DNA of 64,000 nt. Origin: an uncultured Pelagibacteraceae bacterium. Its GTDB lineage: Bacteria; Pseudomonadota; Alphaproteobacteria; Pelagibacterales; Pelagibacteraceae. Shown piece after piece: positions 40,407 through 49,295 of the stretch; within the stretch, counting starts at the first letter, position 1, and each line of letters begins with the position of its first letter. The notes below the pieces were generated by a model. That model did not search any database. It had not been told where the DNA came from and saw nothing but the letters and a program-made list of their open reading frames with translations. The stretch lies in assembly GCA_902524235.1 (NCBI GenBank), contig CABZCF010000005.1, positions 1-64,000 on the forward strand, given 5' to 3'. A program made the translations under genes and the position numbers.

Positions 40407-41280
40407 TGTTTTGATTTTTGATTAGACCTTTATAAGCATCAATTCGTCTGTCTCTCAGAAAGGGCCAGTGTTGCCTAGCATTTTCTACCTTTTTTAAATT
40501 TATGTCACAAACTAAGATTCCTTCTTCGTTTGATTTTAGTTTCGATATTATATTTCCATTAGGATCTATGACAACAGAATTACCCCAAAATTCAATTTCC
40601 CTTTTCCCTTTTTTTTCTTTTCCAACTCTATTTATTGCTACAACAAAAACACCATTAGCAATTGCGTGTGATCTTTGTATTGTAATCCAAGAGTCTAGTT
40701 GAGATTTTCCATACTTCTTTTTTTCTTTAGGATGCCATCCAATTGCCGTAGGGTAAAATATTATCTCTGAACCTTTTAATGTAGTAAGTCTAGCTGCTTC
40801 AGGAAACCACTGATCCCAACAAATAAGTGTTCCTATATCGCCAAATTTAGTTTTCACATTTTTAAATCCCAAATCACCTGGTGTAAAATAAAATTTTTCA
40901 TAATATCCCGGGTCATCCGGTATATGCATCTTTCTATATTTTGATATTATTTTTCCATTGAAGTTAATAGTGACACAGGTATTGTAATAAATCCCAGATA
41001 ATTTTTTTTCAAATAAAGAAATAATTAATATAACGTTTAATTCTTTTGCTAACTTACAAAAAATATCAGAAGTAGAGCCAGGAACTTTTTCTGCAATTTT
41101 AAAATAGGAGTGATTTTCAATCTTACAAAAATATTCTGTCAGGAATAGCTCTGGCATACAAATAATTTTTGCACCCTTACGTGCTGCCTCTTTTATTTTG
41201 CTAATTGAATTTTTTAAATTAAATTCTTTATTTTTTGTAATTTTAAGTTGAATAACACCAACTTTGGTTTTTTTTGACAT
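40399..41280 (-). CDS. aguB: N-carbamoylputrescine amidase
   Basis: Nitrilase-superfamily enzyme converting N-carbamoylputrescine to putrescine, CO2 and ammonia. The Glu-Lys-Cys triad is visible in 'MPELFLTEYF', 'YRKMHIPDDPGYYEKFYF' and 'GTLICWDQWFPEAAR'. The ORF track begins 25 codons upstream within the next gene. I chose the ATG at 41280, where the conserved 'KVGVIQLKI' start follows, giving 293 residues. It lies 1 bp after the deoxyhypusine-synthase-like gene. Confidence 0.92.
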   Translation of the reverse strand: MSKKTKVGVIQLKITKNKEFNLKNSISKIKEAARKGAKIICMPELFLTEYFCKIENHSYFKIAEKVPGSTSDIFCKLAKELNVILIISLFEKKLSGIYYNTCVTINFNGKIISKYRKMHIPDDPGYYEKFYFTPGDLGFKNVKTKFGDIGTLICWDQWFPEAARLTTLKGSEIIFYPTAIGWHPKEKKKYGKSQLDSWITIQRSHAIANGVFVVAINRVGKEKKGKREIEFWGNSVVIDPNGNIISKLKSNEEGILVCDINLKKVENARQHWPFLRDRRIDAYKGLIKNQNND

Positions 41281-41281
41281 T

Positions 41282-42325
41282 TTATTTAAATAAATTTGAG
41301 AAATTTTTTCTATCTCTATTTTTCCACTCACCTTTATGATAGGCGTCGCTTGCAATCAAAGGTAAAACACTAGTAGCTTCTGCAAAAACCATCTGTTCCT
41401 TAGTTGTCTCTACTTTACCCCAAGAACTTGCCTCTTTTAAAGTTGAGCTACTACACGCTCCATCTCTAGAGTCTGCTACTGTGATTTGAATAGCATATTG
41501 ATGCATATCTATTTCTTTACCAAGTAACTCTGCACAAATAACTGTATCTTGGATAAAGTTTTTAGGAACACCCCCTCCAATCATAAATAATCCTGAACCT
41601 TTAGATCTTATTTTGATCTCCGTAAGTTCCCGAAACTCTCTTATTGAGTCAATTGTAATATGTTTTGATGGGTTTTTTTCTTGATGCATGACTAATCCAA
41701 ATCCAGCACTAGAGTCTGTAAATGCAGGACAAAAAATAGGAACATTATTGTCATAAGCTGTTTCAATTAAAGATCCTTTTTTTTTGGCATACTTTTTCAA
41801 ATATCTGCCGATTTCCATTATAAATTCCCTTGAGGTATAGCTTTTAGGGTCTAAATTATCAGCAATATCACAAATAGTTTTGTCACAAACTTGTAATTCT
41901 TCTTCATCAATATATGTATCATAAATTCTATCTATATAATTCTTCCTTAACTCGCTATCGTTTTGGAATTGTGAACCTTGGTAATGTTTGAAACCTAGAG
42001 CTTCAAAAAAATCCATATCTATAATTGAGGCGCCAGTTGCTACTATTGCATCAACCATATTATATTTAACCATATCTCTATAAATATTCATGCATCCCGC
42101 GGCTGAGGTTGAGCCTGCTAATGTCAAAAAAATTGTACAATTTTTGTCTCTTAACATTTGATTAAATATATCTGCGGCATTACCAGTTTCTCTTGAAACA
42201 AAAGACATTTTTTGCATAGATGAAATTATATCTCTTGCATCAAAGGATGTGATATCAATGTGTTCAACTGGATTTTTTAAAAAATCTTTTTTACTGTTGT
42301 GACCTAAGTTTTTATTTTTTGACAT
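41282..42325 (-). CDS. Deoxyhypusine synthase-like protein (probable homospermidine-type synthase)
   Basis: A 347-residue member of the deoxyhypusine synthase family, NAD-dependent enzymes that move an aminobutyl group. 'LTLAGSTSAAGCMNIYRDMV', 'DAIVATGASIIDMDFFEALG', 'IFCPAFTDSSAGFGL', 'GGGVPKNFIQD' and 'TVADSRDGACSSSTLKEA' are family signatures. 'SSWGKVE' holds the position of the catalytic lysine. Bacteria have no eIF5A, so the target is likely a diamine or agmatine, giving homospermidine or a guanidino analogue. It sits directly after ornithine decarboxylase and before the agmatine enzymes, which supports a polyamine role. The precise reaction is inferred. Confidence 0.85.
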   Translation of the reverse strand: MSKNKNLGHNSKKDFLKNPVEHIDITSFDARDIISSMQKMSFVSRETGNAADIFNQMLRDKNCTIFLTLAGSTSAAGCMNIYRDMVKYNMVDAIVATGASIIDMDFFEALGFKHYQGSQFQNDSELRKNYIDRIYDTYIDEEELQVCDKTICDIADNLDPKSYTSREFIMEIGRYLKKYAKKKGSLIETAYDNNVPIFCPAFTDSSAGFGLVMHQEKNPSKHITIDSIREFRELTEIKIRSKGSGLFMIGGGVPKNFIQDTVICAELLGKEIDMHQYAIQITVADSRDGACSSSTLKEASSWGKVETTKEQMVFAEATSVLPLIASDAYHKGEWKNRDRKNFSNLFK

Positions 42326-43504
42326 TTAAGCAACAAGGAATTCACCTTTATTTTCTTTGTCGTACATCGTCATAATTGGAGAGTCCTCAACTTCGTATAT
42401 TTGATTTGAATAAAAGCCATTAAATTCTGTTCTAAATGTTAAACCATACGCCCCAAGTTGACCAAGCTCAATATAATCACCCTCTTTTACATTGTTAGGT
42501 AATAAAAAAGGTCCTTTCATATAATCCATGCTATCACAGGTAGGACCATAAAAATCGAATGCGGTCTTTTTTTTGGACAAAATTCTTCCATCGGTTATTA
42601 ATTTTGATGGATAAACAATATTTGGAACACCTGCATCAAATAGAGTTCCATAAGTTCCATCATTTATGAATAATTTTTGTTTTTTCCTAAGTATAACTCT
42701 TACAATAGTTGAACCGCTTTCAGCCACAATTGCTCTTCCAGGTTCGCAAATAATTTCTGGTAGTTTATTTAGACCTAAATTTTTTAAACTTTTTTTAATT
42801 TCTTCAAAATAATTAACTAATGGTTGAGAAATTAAATCAGGATATATTGTAGGAAAACCTCCTCCAACATTGATATAATCAGGACAAATTTTTGTTTTCT
42901 TAATGACTTTTCCTATTTCATCTATACCTTTTGAATAGGAAATGGGATGCATGCATTGCGATCCAACATGAAAACTAATACCAATTTTTTTCGAATATTG
43001 TTTAGTTAATCTGAAAAGTCCAGTCGCCTCAGAAGTAATTGCTCCAAATTTTTTTGATAAATCTATCTCTGCATGTTCATTAGATACCGAGACTCTCACA
43101 AATAGTTCTAAATCTTTAGCATAATTAGTTGTTTCAATTATTTTAATAAGCTCGTCTTTGGAATCTAATGCAAACGTTTTTATTCCATATTTAAAATATG
43201 CTTGCTTTATATTGTCTCTGCTTTTCACAGTATGCATATAGGAGCACTTAACTTCATTATTTAATTTTTTAACGGTCTCTATCTCTTTAATCGATGCTAC
43301 ATCGAATTGATTAATTCCACTATCAAGTATGGTTTTCAAAACTTCTTGGTTAGGATTTGTTTTTACGGCATATAGTATTTTTCCAGGAAAATTTTTTTGA
43401 AAAAATTTAGAAGCATTAATTATAGGATGCTTCCTTATGCAATAAACAGGTGTATTTGGTTTCAGCTGATTAACTAATTTCTCAACCGATTTAAATTTTT
43501 TCAT
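42326..43504 (-). CDS. Ornithine/diaminopimelate decarboxylase family enzyme, probable ornithine decarboxylase
   Basis: PLP-dependent fold III decarboxylase of 392 residues. The PLP lysine is in 'ILYAVKTNPNQEVL'. 'HVGSQCMHPISY', 'INVGGGFPTIYP', 'EPGRAIVAESGS' and the active-site Cys region 'GPTCDSMDYM' are present. The pattern fits alphaproteobacterial ornithine (or lysine/ornithine) decarboxylase rather than LysA. First gene of the polyamine operon, with a strong AGGAG site before the ATG and a hairpin plus U-tract in the leader. It makes putrescine, or cadaverine if lysine is accepted. Confidence 0.85.
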   Translation of the reverse strand: MKKFKSVEKLVNQLKPNTPVYCIRKHPIINASKFFQKNFPGKILYAVKTNPNQEVLKTILDSGINQFDVASIKEIETVKKLNNEVKCSYMHTVKSRDNIKQAYFKYGIKTFALDSKDELIKIIETTNYAKDLELFVRVSVSNEHAEIDLSKKFGAITSEATGLFRLTKQYSKKIGISFHVGSQCMHPISYSKGIDEIGKVIKKTKICPDYINVGGGFPTIYPDLISQPLVNYFEEIKKSLKNLGLNKLPEIICEPGRAIVAESGSTIVRVILRKKQKLFINDGTYGTLFDAGVPNIVYPSKLITDGRILSKKKTAFDFYGPTCDSMDYMKGPFLLPNNVKEGDYIELGQLGAYGLTFRTEFNGFYSNQIYEVEDSPIMTMYDKENKGEFLVA

Positions 43505-43529
43505 TTTAGCTCCTAAAAAAAAATCTAAT

Positions 43530-43557
43530 AAAAAAAACTTGCATATCTAATATGCAA
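43530..43557 (-). terminator. Hairpin with U-tract in the leader of the polyamine operon
   Basis: Read on the minus strand, TTGCATAT-TAG-ATATGCAA forms an 8-bp perfect stem with a 3-base loop, followed at once by G and a run of T. It has intrinsic terminator form but lies about 35 bp before the decarboxylase ATG in a divergent intergenic region, so it would end transcripts before the operon. It may act as an attenuator or may be a regulator-binding palindrome. The stem has low GC and is weak. Confidence 0.4.
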
Positions 43558-43650
43558 ATTTATATAAATTGCTGAATTATGGGAAATTTAGCCCAATGTA
43601 AAGCAAATAATACTATTGAAATTATGTTATTCATCTCCATATAGGTCACT

Positions 43651-44214
43651 ATGAATTCAACTGTAGGAATAAAAAAAATTACTGATTTTACAGACAAATC
43701 ACTGCTTCTAGTAGATGATGACAACCCATTTAGAGAAAGACTAGCTAGAGCAATGGAAAAAAAAGGATTTGAGGTAATACAAGCTGAAGGAGTAAAAAAG
43801 GGTATAGATGCCGTTAAATCAAAAAAACCTGCTTTTGCTGTTGTCGATTTAAGGCTCAATGATGGAAATGGCTTAGAAGTTGTAAAAGAAATACAAAACT
43901 CAAATGAAAACAGCAGAATCGTAATGTTAACTGGTTATGGAAATATCCCAACTGCGGTATCAGCAATAAAACAAGGCGCTATAGATTATATGTCAAAACC
44001 TGCAGATGCAGACGACGTTGAAAAAGCATTATTAGCTGATCCAAATAAAAAAGCGGAACCACCAGAAAATCCTATGTCAGCTGATAGAGTTAAGTGGGAA
44101 CATATTCATAGAGTATTCGAGCTTTGTAATAGAAATGTATCTGAAACTGCAAGAAGACTTAAAATGCACAGAAGAACTTTACAAAGAATTTTATCTAAAA
44201 GATCCCCTAGATAA
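43651..44214 (+). CDS. actR: ActR/RegA-type redox response regulator
   Basis: Two-component response regulator of 187 residues. The receiver domain has acidic residues 'LLVDDDNPFRERL', the phospho-Asp in 'FAVVDLRLNDGNGLEVV', and 'VMLTGYGNIPTAVSAIKQGA'. A linker leads to a Fis-like HTH, 'NVSETARRLKMHRRTLQRIL', identical in style to RegA/ActR/PrrA. These respond to redox state through a RegB/ActS kinase, which is not in the window. Divergent from the polyamine operon; its last 8 bp overlap the bioY end. Confidence 0.9.
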   Translation: MNSTVGIKKITDFTDKSLLLVDDDNPFRERLARAMEKKGFEVIQAEGVKKGIDAVKSKKPAFAVVDLRLNDGNGLEVVKEIQNSNENSRIVMLTGYGNIPTAVSAIKQGAIDYMSKPADADDVEKALLADPNKKAEPPENPMSADRVKWEHIHRVFELCNRNVSETARRLKMHRRTLQRILSKRSPR

Positions 44215-44758
44215 TTCTTCTCAATTTAATTAAATATTTACAAATTATTCCTAGCAATAGTATTTTAAACATCTCTGCTAATAAAAAAGGTTTAGCACCT
44301 AAAGAAAAAATTGGTTTTTCCCATCCTATTAGAGTACCCAACCACAATAACCCTAATAAATAAATTATTGAAACTGAAAGAATTAATTTTATACAAATTT
44401 TAAAATAACTATCTTTAGTATTAACATATCCAGCAAAATAAGAGGCGAAAATAAATCCAATCAAGTAACCCATGGTAGGTCCAGTAAAATATACTAAACC
44501 AATACCTTTTTCAGGAGAATTCGAAAATACTGGTAAACCTAAAATTCCTTCAAATAAATAAAACAATATTGTAGTAGCTGCTAACTTTGGTCCAAGTAAT
44601 ACACCCAAAAACAATACTACAAATGTTTGCATTGTCATTGGTACAGGATAAAATGGTAATTTAATTTTTGCAGATACAATCAATAAAGTAGATCCAAGCA
44701 AAATATACAAAATATTTTTTAAAATTTTATATTGCTTAATTTTTTGTACTAACTCCAT
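44207..44758 (-). CDS. bioY: BioY biotin transporter substrate-binding protein
   Basis: Membrane S-component for biotin uptake, 183 residues with about six hydrophobic segments. 'IKLPFYPVPMTMQTFVVLF', 'GPKLAATTILFYLFEGILGLPVF' and 'GPTMGYLIGFIFASY' are BioY signatures. No BioM or BioN ATPase/T-component lies nearby, so it may act alone or with a shared ECF module. It suggests dependence on external biotin. Its 3' end overlaps actR. Confidence 0.9.
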   Translation of the reverse strand: MELVQKIKQYKILKNILYILLGSTLLIVSAKIKLPFYPVPMTMQTFVVLFLGVLLGPKLAATTILFYLFEGILGLPVFSNSPEKGIGLVYFTGPTMGYLIGFIFASYFAGYVNTKDSYFKICIKLILSVSIIYLLGLLWLGTLIGWEKPIFSLGAKPFLLAEMFKILLLGIICKYLIKLRRII

Positions 44759-44792
44759 TTTATATTATTGTAACTTAAAATTTTTGTTATTT

Positions 44793-45722
44793 CTAGTTAT
44801 TTGTTAGGGTAACAAATACATCTTCTAAATCTCCATCATCAGTAGACATATCAATTATTCTAACATTTTTCTTGTTAACATAGTTTAGTATTTGATCAAT
44901 GTTCAGACTATTCTTGTCATAAGTAAAAGTTAATTCTTTGTGGTTTAAAGACAAGACTTTTAATGTTTCTAATTCATTATCTTTTAAATCAATCTTCTCA
45001 CTTAGTTTTAAAGTTATTTTTTTTTTTTCAATCCTATTCAATAAATTTTTTGTTGTGTCTAATGCAACTAATTTACCTTTACTAATTATTCCAATTCGAT
45101 CACACATTTCTTGGGCTTCGTTAAGATAATGAGTGGTAAGTATTATACTTACCCCGTTTTTATTAAGTAATTTAACATTTTGCCAAAGATTTTTTCTTAA
45201 TTCTACATCGACTCCTGCAGTAGGCTCATCTAAAATAACAATTGGAGGCTGATGCACTAGTGCCTTTGCAATCATTAACCTTCTTTTCATTCCACCAGAT
45301 AATCCTCGTGAATAACTGTCAGCTTGATTGTCTAAGGAAACCATCTTCAAAATTGTGTCTGTAATCCTGTCTTTTTTTTTTACACCATACAAGCCAGCTT
45401 GTAATTCTAAGAGCTTTCTAGGATTAAAAAATGGATCTAAATTTAATTCTTGAGGCACAATTCCAATTGAAGCTCTTACTTGTCGAGGGTTTTTATCTAT
45501 ATCAAAACCCCATACATTAACCTCACCAGATGTTTTTAAAACAAGTCCAGCGAGAATATTTATAAATGTGCTTTTGCCAGCACCATTTGGTCCAAGTAAA
45601 CCAAAAATCTCTCCTTCTTTCACTTCTAAGTTTAAATTTTCAATTGCCTTTGTTTGTTGTGAGCCATTTTTTTTATAAATTTTCTGCAGATTTTTAACTG
45701 AGAGAATAGTTTTTTTTTCCAT
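44793..45722 (-). CDS. ABC transporter ATP-binding protein (YadG/CcmA-like)
   Basis: A 309-residue ATPase of the ABC-2 export class. Walker A is 'GLLGPNGAGKSTFINILAG', the signature is 'YSRGLSGGMKRRLMIAKAL', Walker B is 'PPIVILDEPTAGVDVEL', and the switch His is in 'ILTTHYLNEAQEM'. A C-terminal regulatory extension of about 80 residues follows. No ABC-2 permease gene is adjacent: bioY lies downstream and polA diverges upstream. Substrate unknown. Confidence 0.88.
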   Translation of the reverse strand: MEKKTILSVKNLQKIYKKNGSQQTKAIENLNLEVKEGEIFGLLGPNGAGKSTFINILAGLVLKTSGEVNVWGFDIDKNPRQVRASIGIVPQELNLDPFFNPRKLLELQAGLYGVKKKDRITDTILKMVSLDNQADSYSRGLSGGMKRRLMIAKALVHQPPIVILDEPTAGVDVELRKNLWQNVKLLNKNGVSIILTTHYLNEAQEMCDRIGIISKGKLVALDTTKNLLNRIEKKKITLKLSEKIDLKDNELETLKVLSLNHKELTFTYDKNSLNIDQILNYVNKKNVRIIDMSTDDGDLEDVFVTLTNN

Positions 45723-45772
45723 AAAGAATTTAGTTTTATAACATTAGGAATAATTAAGATAAAATAATTTTA

Positions 45773-48544
45773 ATGAATAAGATAAAAAAAAATGACCATT
45801 TCTATCTAATTGATGGATCGGGATACATATTTAGAGCTTATTATGCCCTACCACCGCTCACCAGAAAGAGTGACGGATTACCAACAGGCGCTGTGAGTGG
45901 TTTTTGTAATATGCTTTTCAAATTATTAGAAGATTCAAAATCAAATGATAATGAACATAAACCAACACATTTTGCGGTGATTTTTGACTCTGCAAGAAAA
46001 AATTTTAGAAACGAAATATACTCAGATTATAAAGCTAATAGATCCGATGCACCAGATGATTTAATTCCACAATTTGAATATATTAGAAAGTCTGTTTTGG
46101 CTTTTAATTTACCTTCAATTGAACTTTTAAATTATGAAGCTGACGATCTAATAGCAACTTACTCAGAACAAATTCTCAAACTTGGAGGTAAAGTTACGAT
46201 TGTTTCATCCGACAAAGATTTAATGCAGTTATACAAAAAAAATATTAGAATTTACGACCCGATGAAGAATAAGTTTGTTAATGAAGAAGACATTAAAAAT
46301 AAATTTGGTATTGGTGCTGAAAAAGTTATTGATGTCCAGTCTTTAGCAGGAGATAGCAGCGATAACGTCCCTGGAGTTCCAGGCATAGGTGTAAAAACAG
46401 CTGCAGAATTAATCACTAATTTTGGCACACTTGAGAATTTACTTAAAAATGCAAATCAAATAAAACAGGACAAAAGAAGAAAAACTTTAATTGAAAATAA
46501 AGATAAAGCATTAATTAGCAAAAAATTAGTTACTTTAAAAAAAGATGTACCAGTTAAAGATAAGGCGGAAAATTTTATACTAAAAGAAATCGACAGAGAA
46601 AAACTTTACTCTTTTTTAAGAGAAATGGAATTCAACAGACTATTAAGTTCTGCAATATCTAAATATGGAGAGACAAAATTTAAAACAATAGAAAATACTC
46701 ACGAAACAAGAAAAAATGAAAAAATATCAAATAAAAATTATTCTCTTATTAATGCTGAAAATGAAATACTTGATTATCTAAGTCAAGCGGAGGAAATAGG
46801 AGAAATATGTATTGATACCGAAACTACATCACTTGATCCACATCAAGCAGATTTAGTAGGAATATCCTTATCAACAAAAATTGGCTATGCATGCTACATT
46901 CCAATTGGCCACAGTAGTCATAAAAACTTAGATGAGAACAAAGTAATTAAAATTTTAAAACCAATACTAGAGGATAAAAGTATAAAAAAAATAGGTCAAA
47001 ATATTAAATTTGATTTTATTATTTTGTTTAAAAGAGGTATTGAAATGAACACTATAGAAGATACTATGTTAATGTCATATGTTCTCGACGCAGGAAAAAA
47101 TCGTCACAACATGGATACACTTTCAGAAATTCATTTAAGTCATAAACCAATATCCTATAAAGAAATAGTAGGTACTGGAAAAAAACAAATAAATTTTAGC
47201 GAGGTCGATATTAAATTAGCTAAAGATTATGCAGCTGAAGATGCTGATATTACTTACAGACTTTACAAAATTTTTCAAAAAAATCTAAAATTAGAAAAAC
47301 TTACAAATATTTACGAAACGTTTGAAAAACCACTTATTAAAATTTTAGCTTTGATGGAAATTAATGGAGTTAAAATTGACCAAAATTTTCTTAAAAAACT
47401 CTCAACCAAATTTCAAAAAAAAATTGAAATTTTAGAAAAACAAATTTTTAAAATTTCAAAAAAGGAATTTAAGATAGGCTCAACAAAGCAATTAGGTGAA
47501 ATAATGTATAATGACCTAAAAATTGCAAATATAAAAAAAACCAAGAAAGGTAGCTTTGCAACAAGCGCCTCAGTGTTGGAGGATTTAGCATTTAAAGGTT
47601 ATGATTTACCCAAACTTGTTCTAGAGTGGAGACAATTATCAAAGTTAAAAAACACATACTCAGACTCGCTACCAGAACATTTTAATAACAATACAAAAAG
47701 AGTACATACTTCATTTTTATTAGCAGCTACAACAACTGGTAGATTAGCATCTAGCGACCCCAATTTACAAAATATACCAATCAAAACTGAGGACGGTAGA
47801 GATATAAGAAAAGCATTTGTTGCTGAAAAAAATATGTTATTTATTTCTGCCGATTACAATCAGATTGAAATGAGAATTTTATCTGATCTTGCTGATGTCA
47901 AAGAATTAAAAAAAGCATTTAAAAATAATGAAGATATACATTCCCTAACAGCAAGCCAGATATTTAATACTGATATTAAAAAAGTAACAAATGATATGAG
48001 AAGAAAAGCAAAGGCAATAAATTTTGGAATAATATACGGTATCTCACAATATGGTCTTGCTAAACAGATTAATGTTTCAAATAATGAAGCAGCTGACTTT
48101 CTGAATGCTTACTTTTTGAGGTTTCCAGAAATAAAAGATTATATGTCTTCGACAATTAAATTTTGTAGGAAAAGCGGTTATGTAAGTAATATATTTGGGC
48201 GAAGAACACATATCACTGGAATCAATGACAAAAATTTTAATGTAAGAAATTTTCAGGAAAGAGCTGCTATAAATGCTCCAATTCAAGGATCAGCATCAGA
48301 AATCATGAGGCTTGCTATGATAAGAATCAACGAAAAATTATTGAATAAAAAATATAAAAACTCAAAAATGATTTTGCAGATTCATGATGAACTTATTTTT
48401 GAAATACCGAAAAAAGATTTGAATATAATGTCTAAAATTATTAAAGATGAAATGACAAGTGTGCAAAATAGTGATCTTCACTCATTTTCTATACCCTTAT
48501 CAGTTGACATAAATTATGGTGAAAACTGGGGTTTATTACATTAG
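45773..48544 (+). CDS. polA: DNA polymerase I
   Basis: Repair and Okazaki-fragment polymerase, 923 residues, with all three domains. The 5'-3' exonuclease is N-terminal ('LIDGSGYIFRAYYALPPLTR', 'AGDSSDNVPGVPGIG'). The 3'-5' exonuclease keeps its acidic residues ('EICIDTETTSLDP', 'KFDFIIL', 'AAEDADITYRLY'), so proofreading looks active. The polymerase domain has 'GRLASSDPNLQNIPI', 'SADYNQIEMRIL' and 'LQIHDELIFE'. Divergent from the ABC gene across 50 bp. Confidence 0.97.
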   Translation: MNKIKKNDHFYLIDGSGYIFRAYYALPPLTRKSDGLPTGAVSGFCNMLFKLLEDSKSNDNEHKPTHFAVIFDSARKNFRNEIYSDYKANRSDAPDDLIPQFEYIRKSVLAFNLPSIELLNYEADDLIATYSEQILKLGGKVTIVSSDKDLMQLYKKNIRIYDPMKNKFVNEEDIKNKFGIGAEKVIDVQSLAGDSSDNVPGVPGIGVKTAAELITNFGTLENLLKNANQIKQDKRRKTLIENKDKALISKKLVTLKKDVPVKDKAENFILKEIDREKLYSFLREMEFNRLLSSAISKYGETKFKTIENTHETRKNEKISNKNYSLINAENEILDYLSQAEEIGEICIDTETTSLDPHQADLVGISLSTKIGYACYIPIGHSSHKNLDENKVIKILKPILEDKSIKKIGQNIKFDFIILFKRGIEMNTIEDTMLMSYVLDAGKNRHNMDTLSEIHLSHKPISYKEIVGTGKKQINFSEVDIKLAKDYAAEDADITYRLYKIFQKNLKLEKLTNIYETFEKPLIKILALMEINGVKIDQNFLKKLSTKFQKKIEILEKQIFKISKKEFKIGSTKQLGEIMYNDLKIANIKKTKKGSFATSASVLEDLAFKGYDLPKLVLEWRQLSKLKNTYSDSLPEHFNNNTKRVHTSFLLAATTTGRLASSDPNLQNIPIKTEDGRDIRKAFVAEKNMLFISADYNQIEMRILSDLADVKELKKAFKNNEDIHSLTASQIFNTDIKKVTNDMRRKAKAINFGIIYGISQYGLAKQINVSNNEAADFLNAYFLRFPEIKDYMSSTIKFCRKSGYVSNIFGRRTHITGINDKNFNVRNFQERAAINAPIQGSASEIMRLAMIRINEKLLNKKYKNSKMILQIHDELIFEIPKKDLNIMSKIIKDEMTSVQNSDLHSFSIPLSVDINYGENWGLLH

Positions 48545-48596
48545 AAGTTTGTATGTATTGCCCAAATTAGAACAATTTAGTATTTTTAATTACACT

Positions 48597-49295
48597 ATGA
48601 ATCAAACTATTGCATTAGTAGATGATGATAGAAATATTTTAACAAGTATTAGTATTGCACTTGAAAAAGAGGGCTATAAAGTTCAAACTTATCTTGATGG
48701 TGAGAGTGCATTAATTGGGTTAACAAGAACGCCGCCTGATTTAGCTATTGTTGATATTAAAATGCCAAAAATGGACGGGGAAGAGTTGTTAAAAAAATTA
48801 AGAAAAAAAACATCTATGCCAGTTATTTTTTTGACATCCAAAGACGATGAAGTCGATGAACTTTTAGGTCTTAAATTAGGTGCAGATGATTTTGTAAAAA
48901 AATCAGGAGGATTTTCTATAAAAGTTTTGATTGAAAGAATAAGAGTACAACTTAGAAAAAAAGATAATAATATAGAAGATACTAAAAATATTATTTCGCA
49001 CGGAAAATTAAAACTAGATCCTTCACAATTAGAGTGTGAGTGGAATGGTCATCAACTACCAGACAAGTTAACAACAACTGAATTTTTAATAGTTAAAGAA
49101 TTAGCTAAAAGACCAGGCATCATCAAGGAAAGAGCCCAATTGATGGATATTGCTTATAGAGAAGACACGGATATAGAGGATAGAACAATTGACAGTCACG
49201 TAAAAAGAATAAGAAAAAAGTTTAAAAAAGTTGATAGTAATTTTGCAGCTATTGAAACACGTTATGGAAGTGGATATAGGTGGAATGTTAGCTAA
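48597..49295 (+). CDS. chvI: Response regulator ChvI (OmpR family)
   Basis: DNA-binding response regulator of 232 residues. The receiver has 'IALVDDDRNILTSI', the phospho-Asp in 'LAIVDIKMPKMDGEEL', and 'VIFLTSKDDEVDELLGLKLG'. The C-terminal winged helix ends 'RTIDSHVKRIRKKF' and 'YGSGYRW'. The ORF track begins 27 codons upstream within polA's end. The ATG at 48597 starts the receiver fold. Partner of ChvG, with a one-base overlap (TAATG). The pair controls envelope and acid responses in alphaproteobacteria. Confidence 0.92.
   Translation: MNQTIALVDDDRNILTSISIALEKEGYKVQTYLDGESALIGLTRTPPDLAIVDIKMPKMDGEELLKKLRKKTSMPVIFLTSKDDEVDELLGLKLGADDFVKKSGGFSIKVLIERIRVQLRKKDNNIEDTKNIISHGKLKLDPSQLECEWNGHQLPDKLTTTEFLIVKELAKRPGIIKERAQLMDIAYREDTDIEDRTIDSHVKRIRKKFKKVDSNFAAIETRYGSGYRWNVS

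Noticed and set aside
48516-48596. Upstream extension of chvI in the ORF track
   Set aside because: The first part lies in polA and adds 27 residues before a normal receiver N-terminus.
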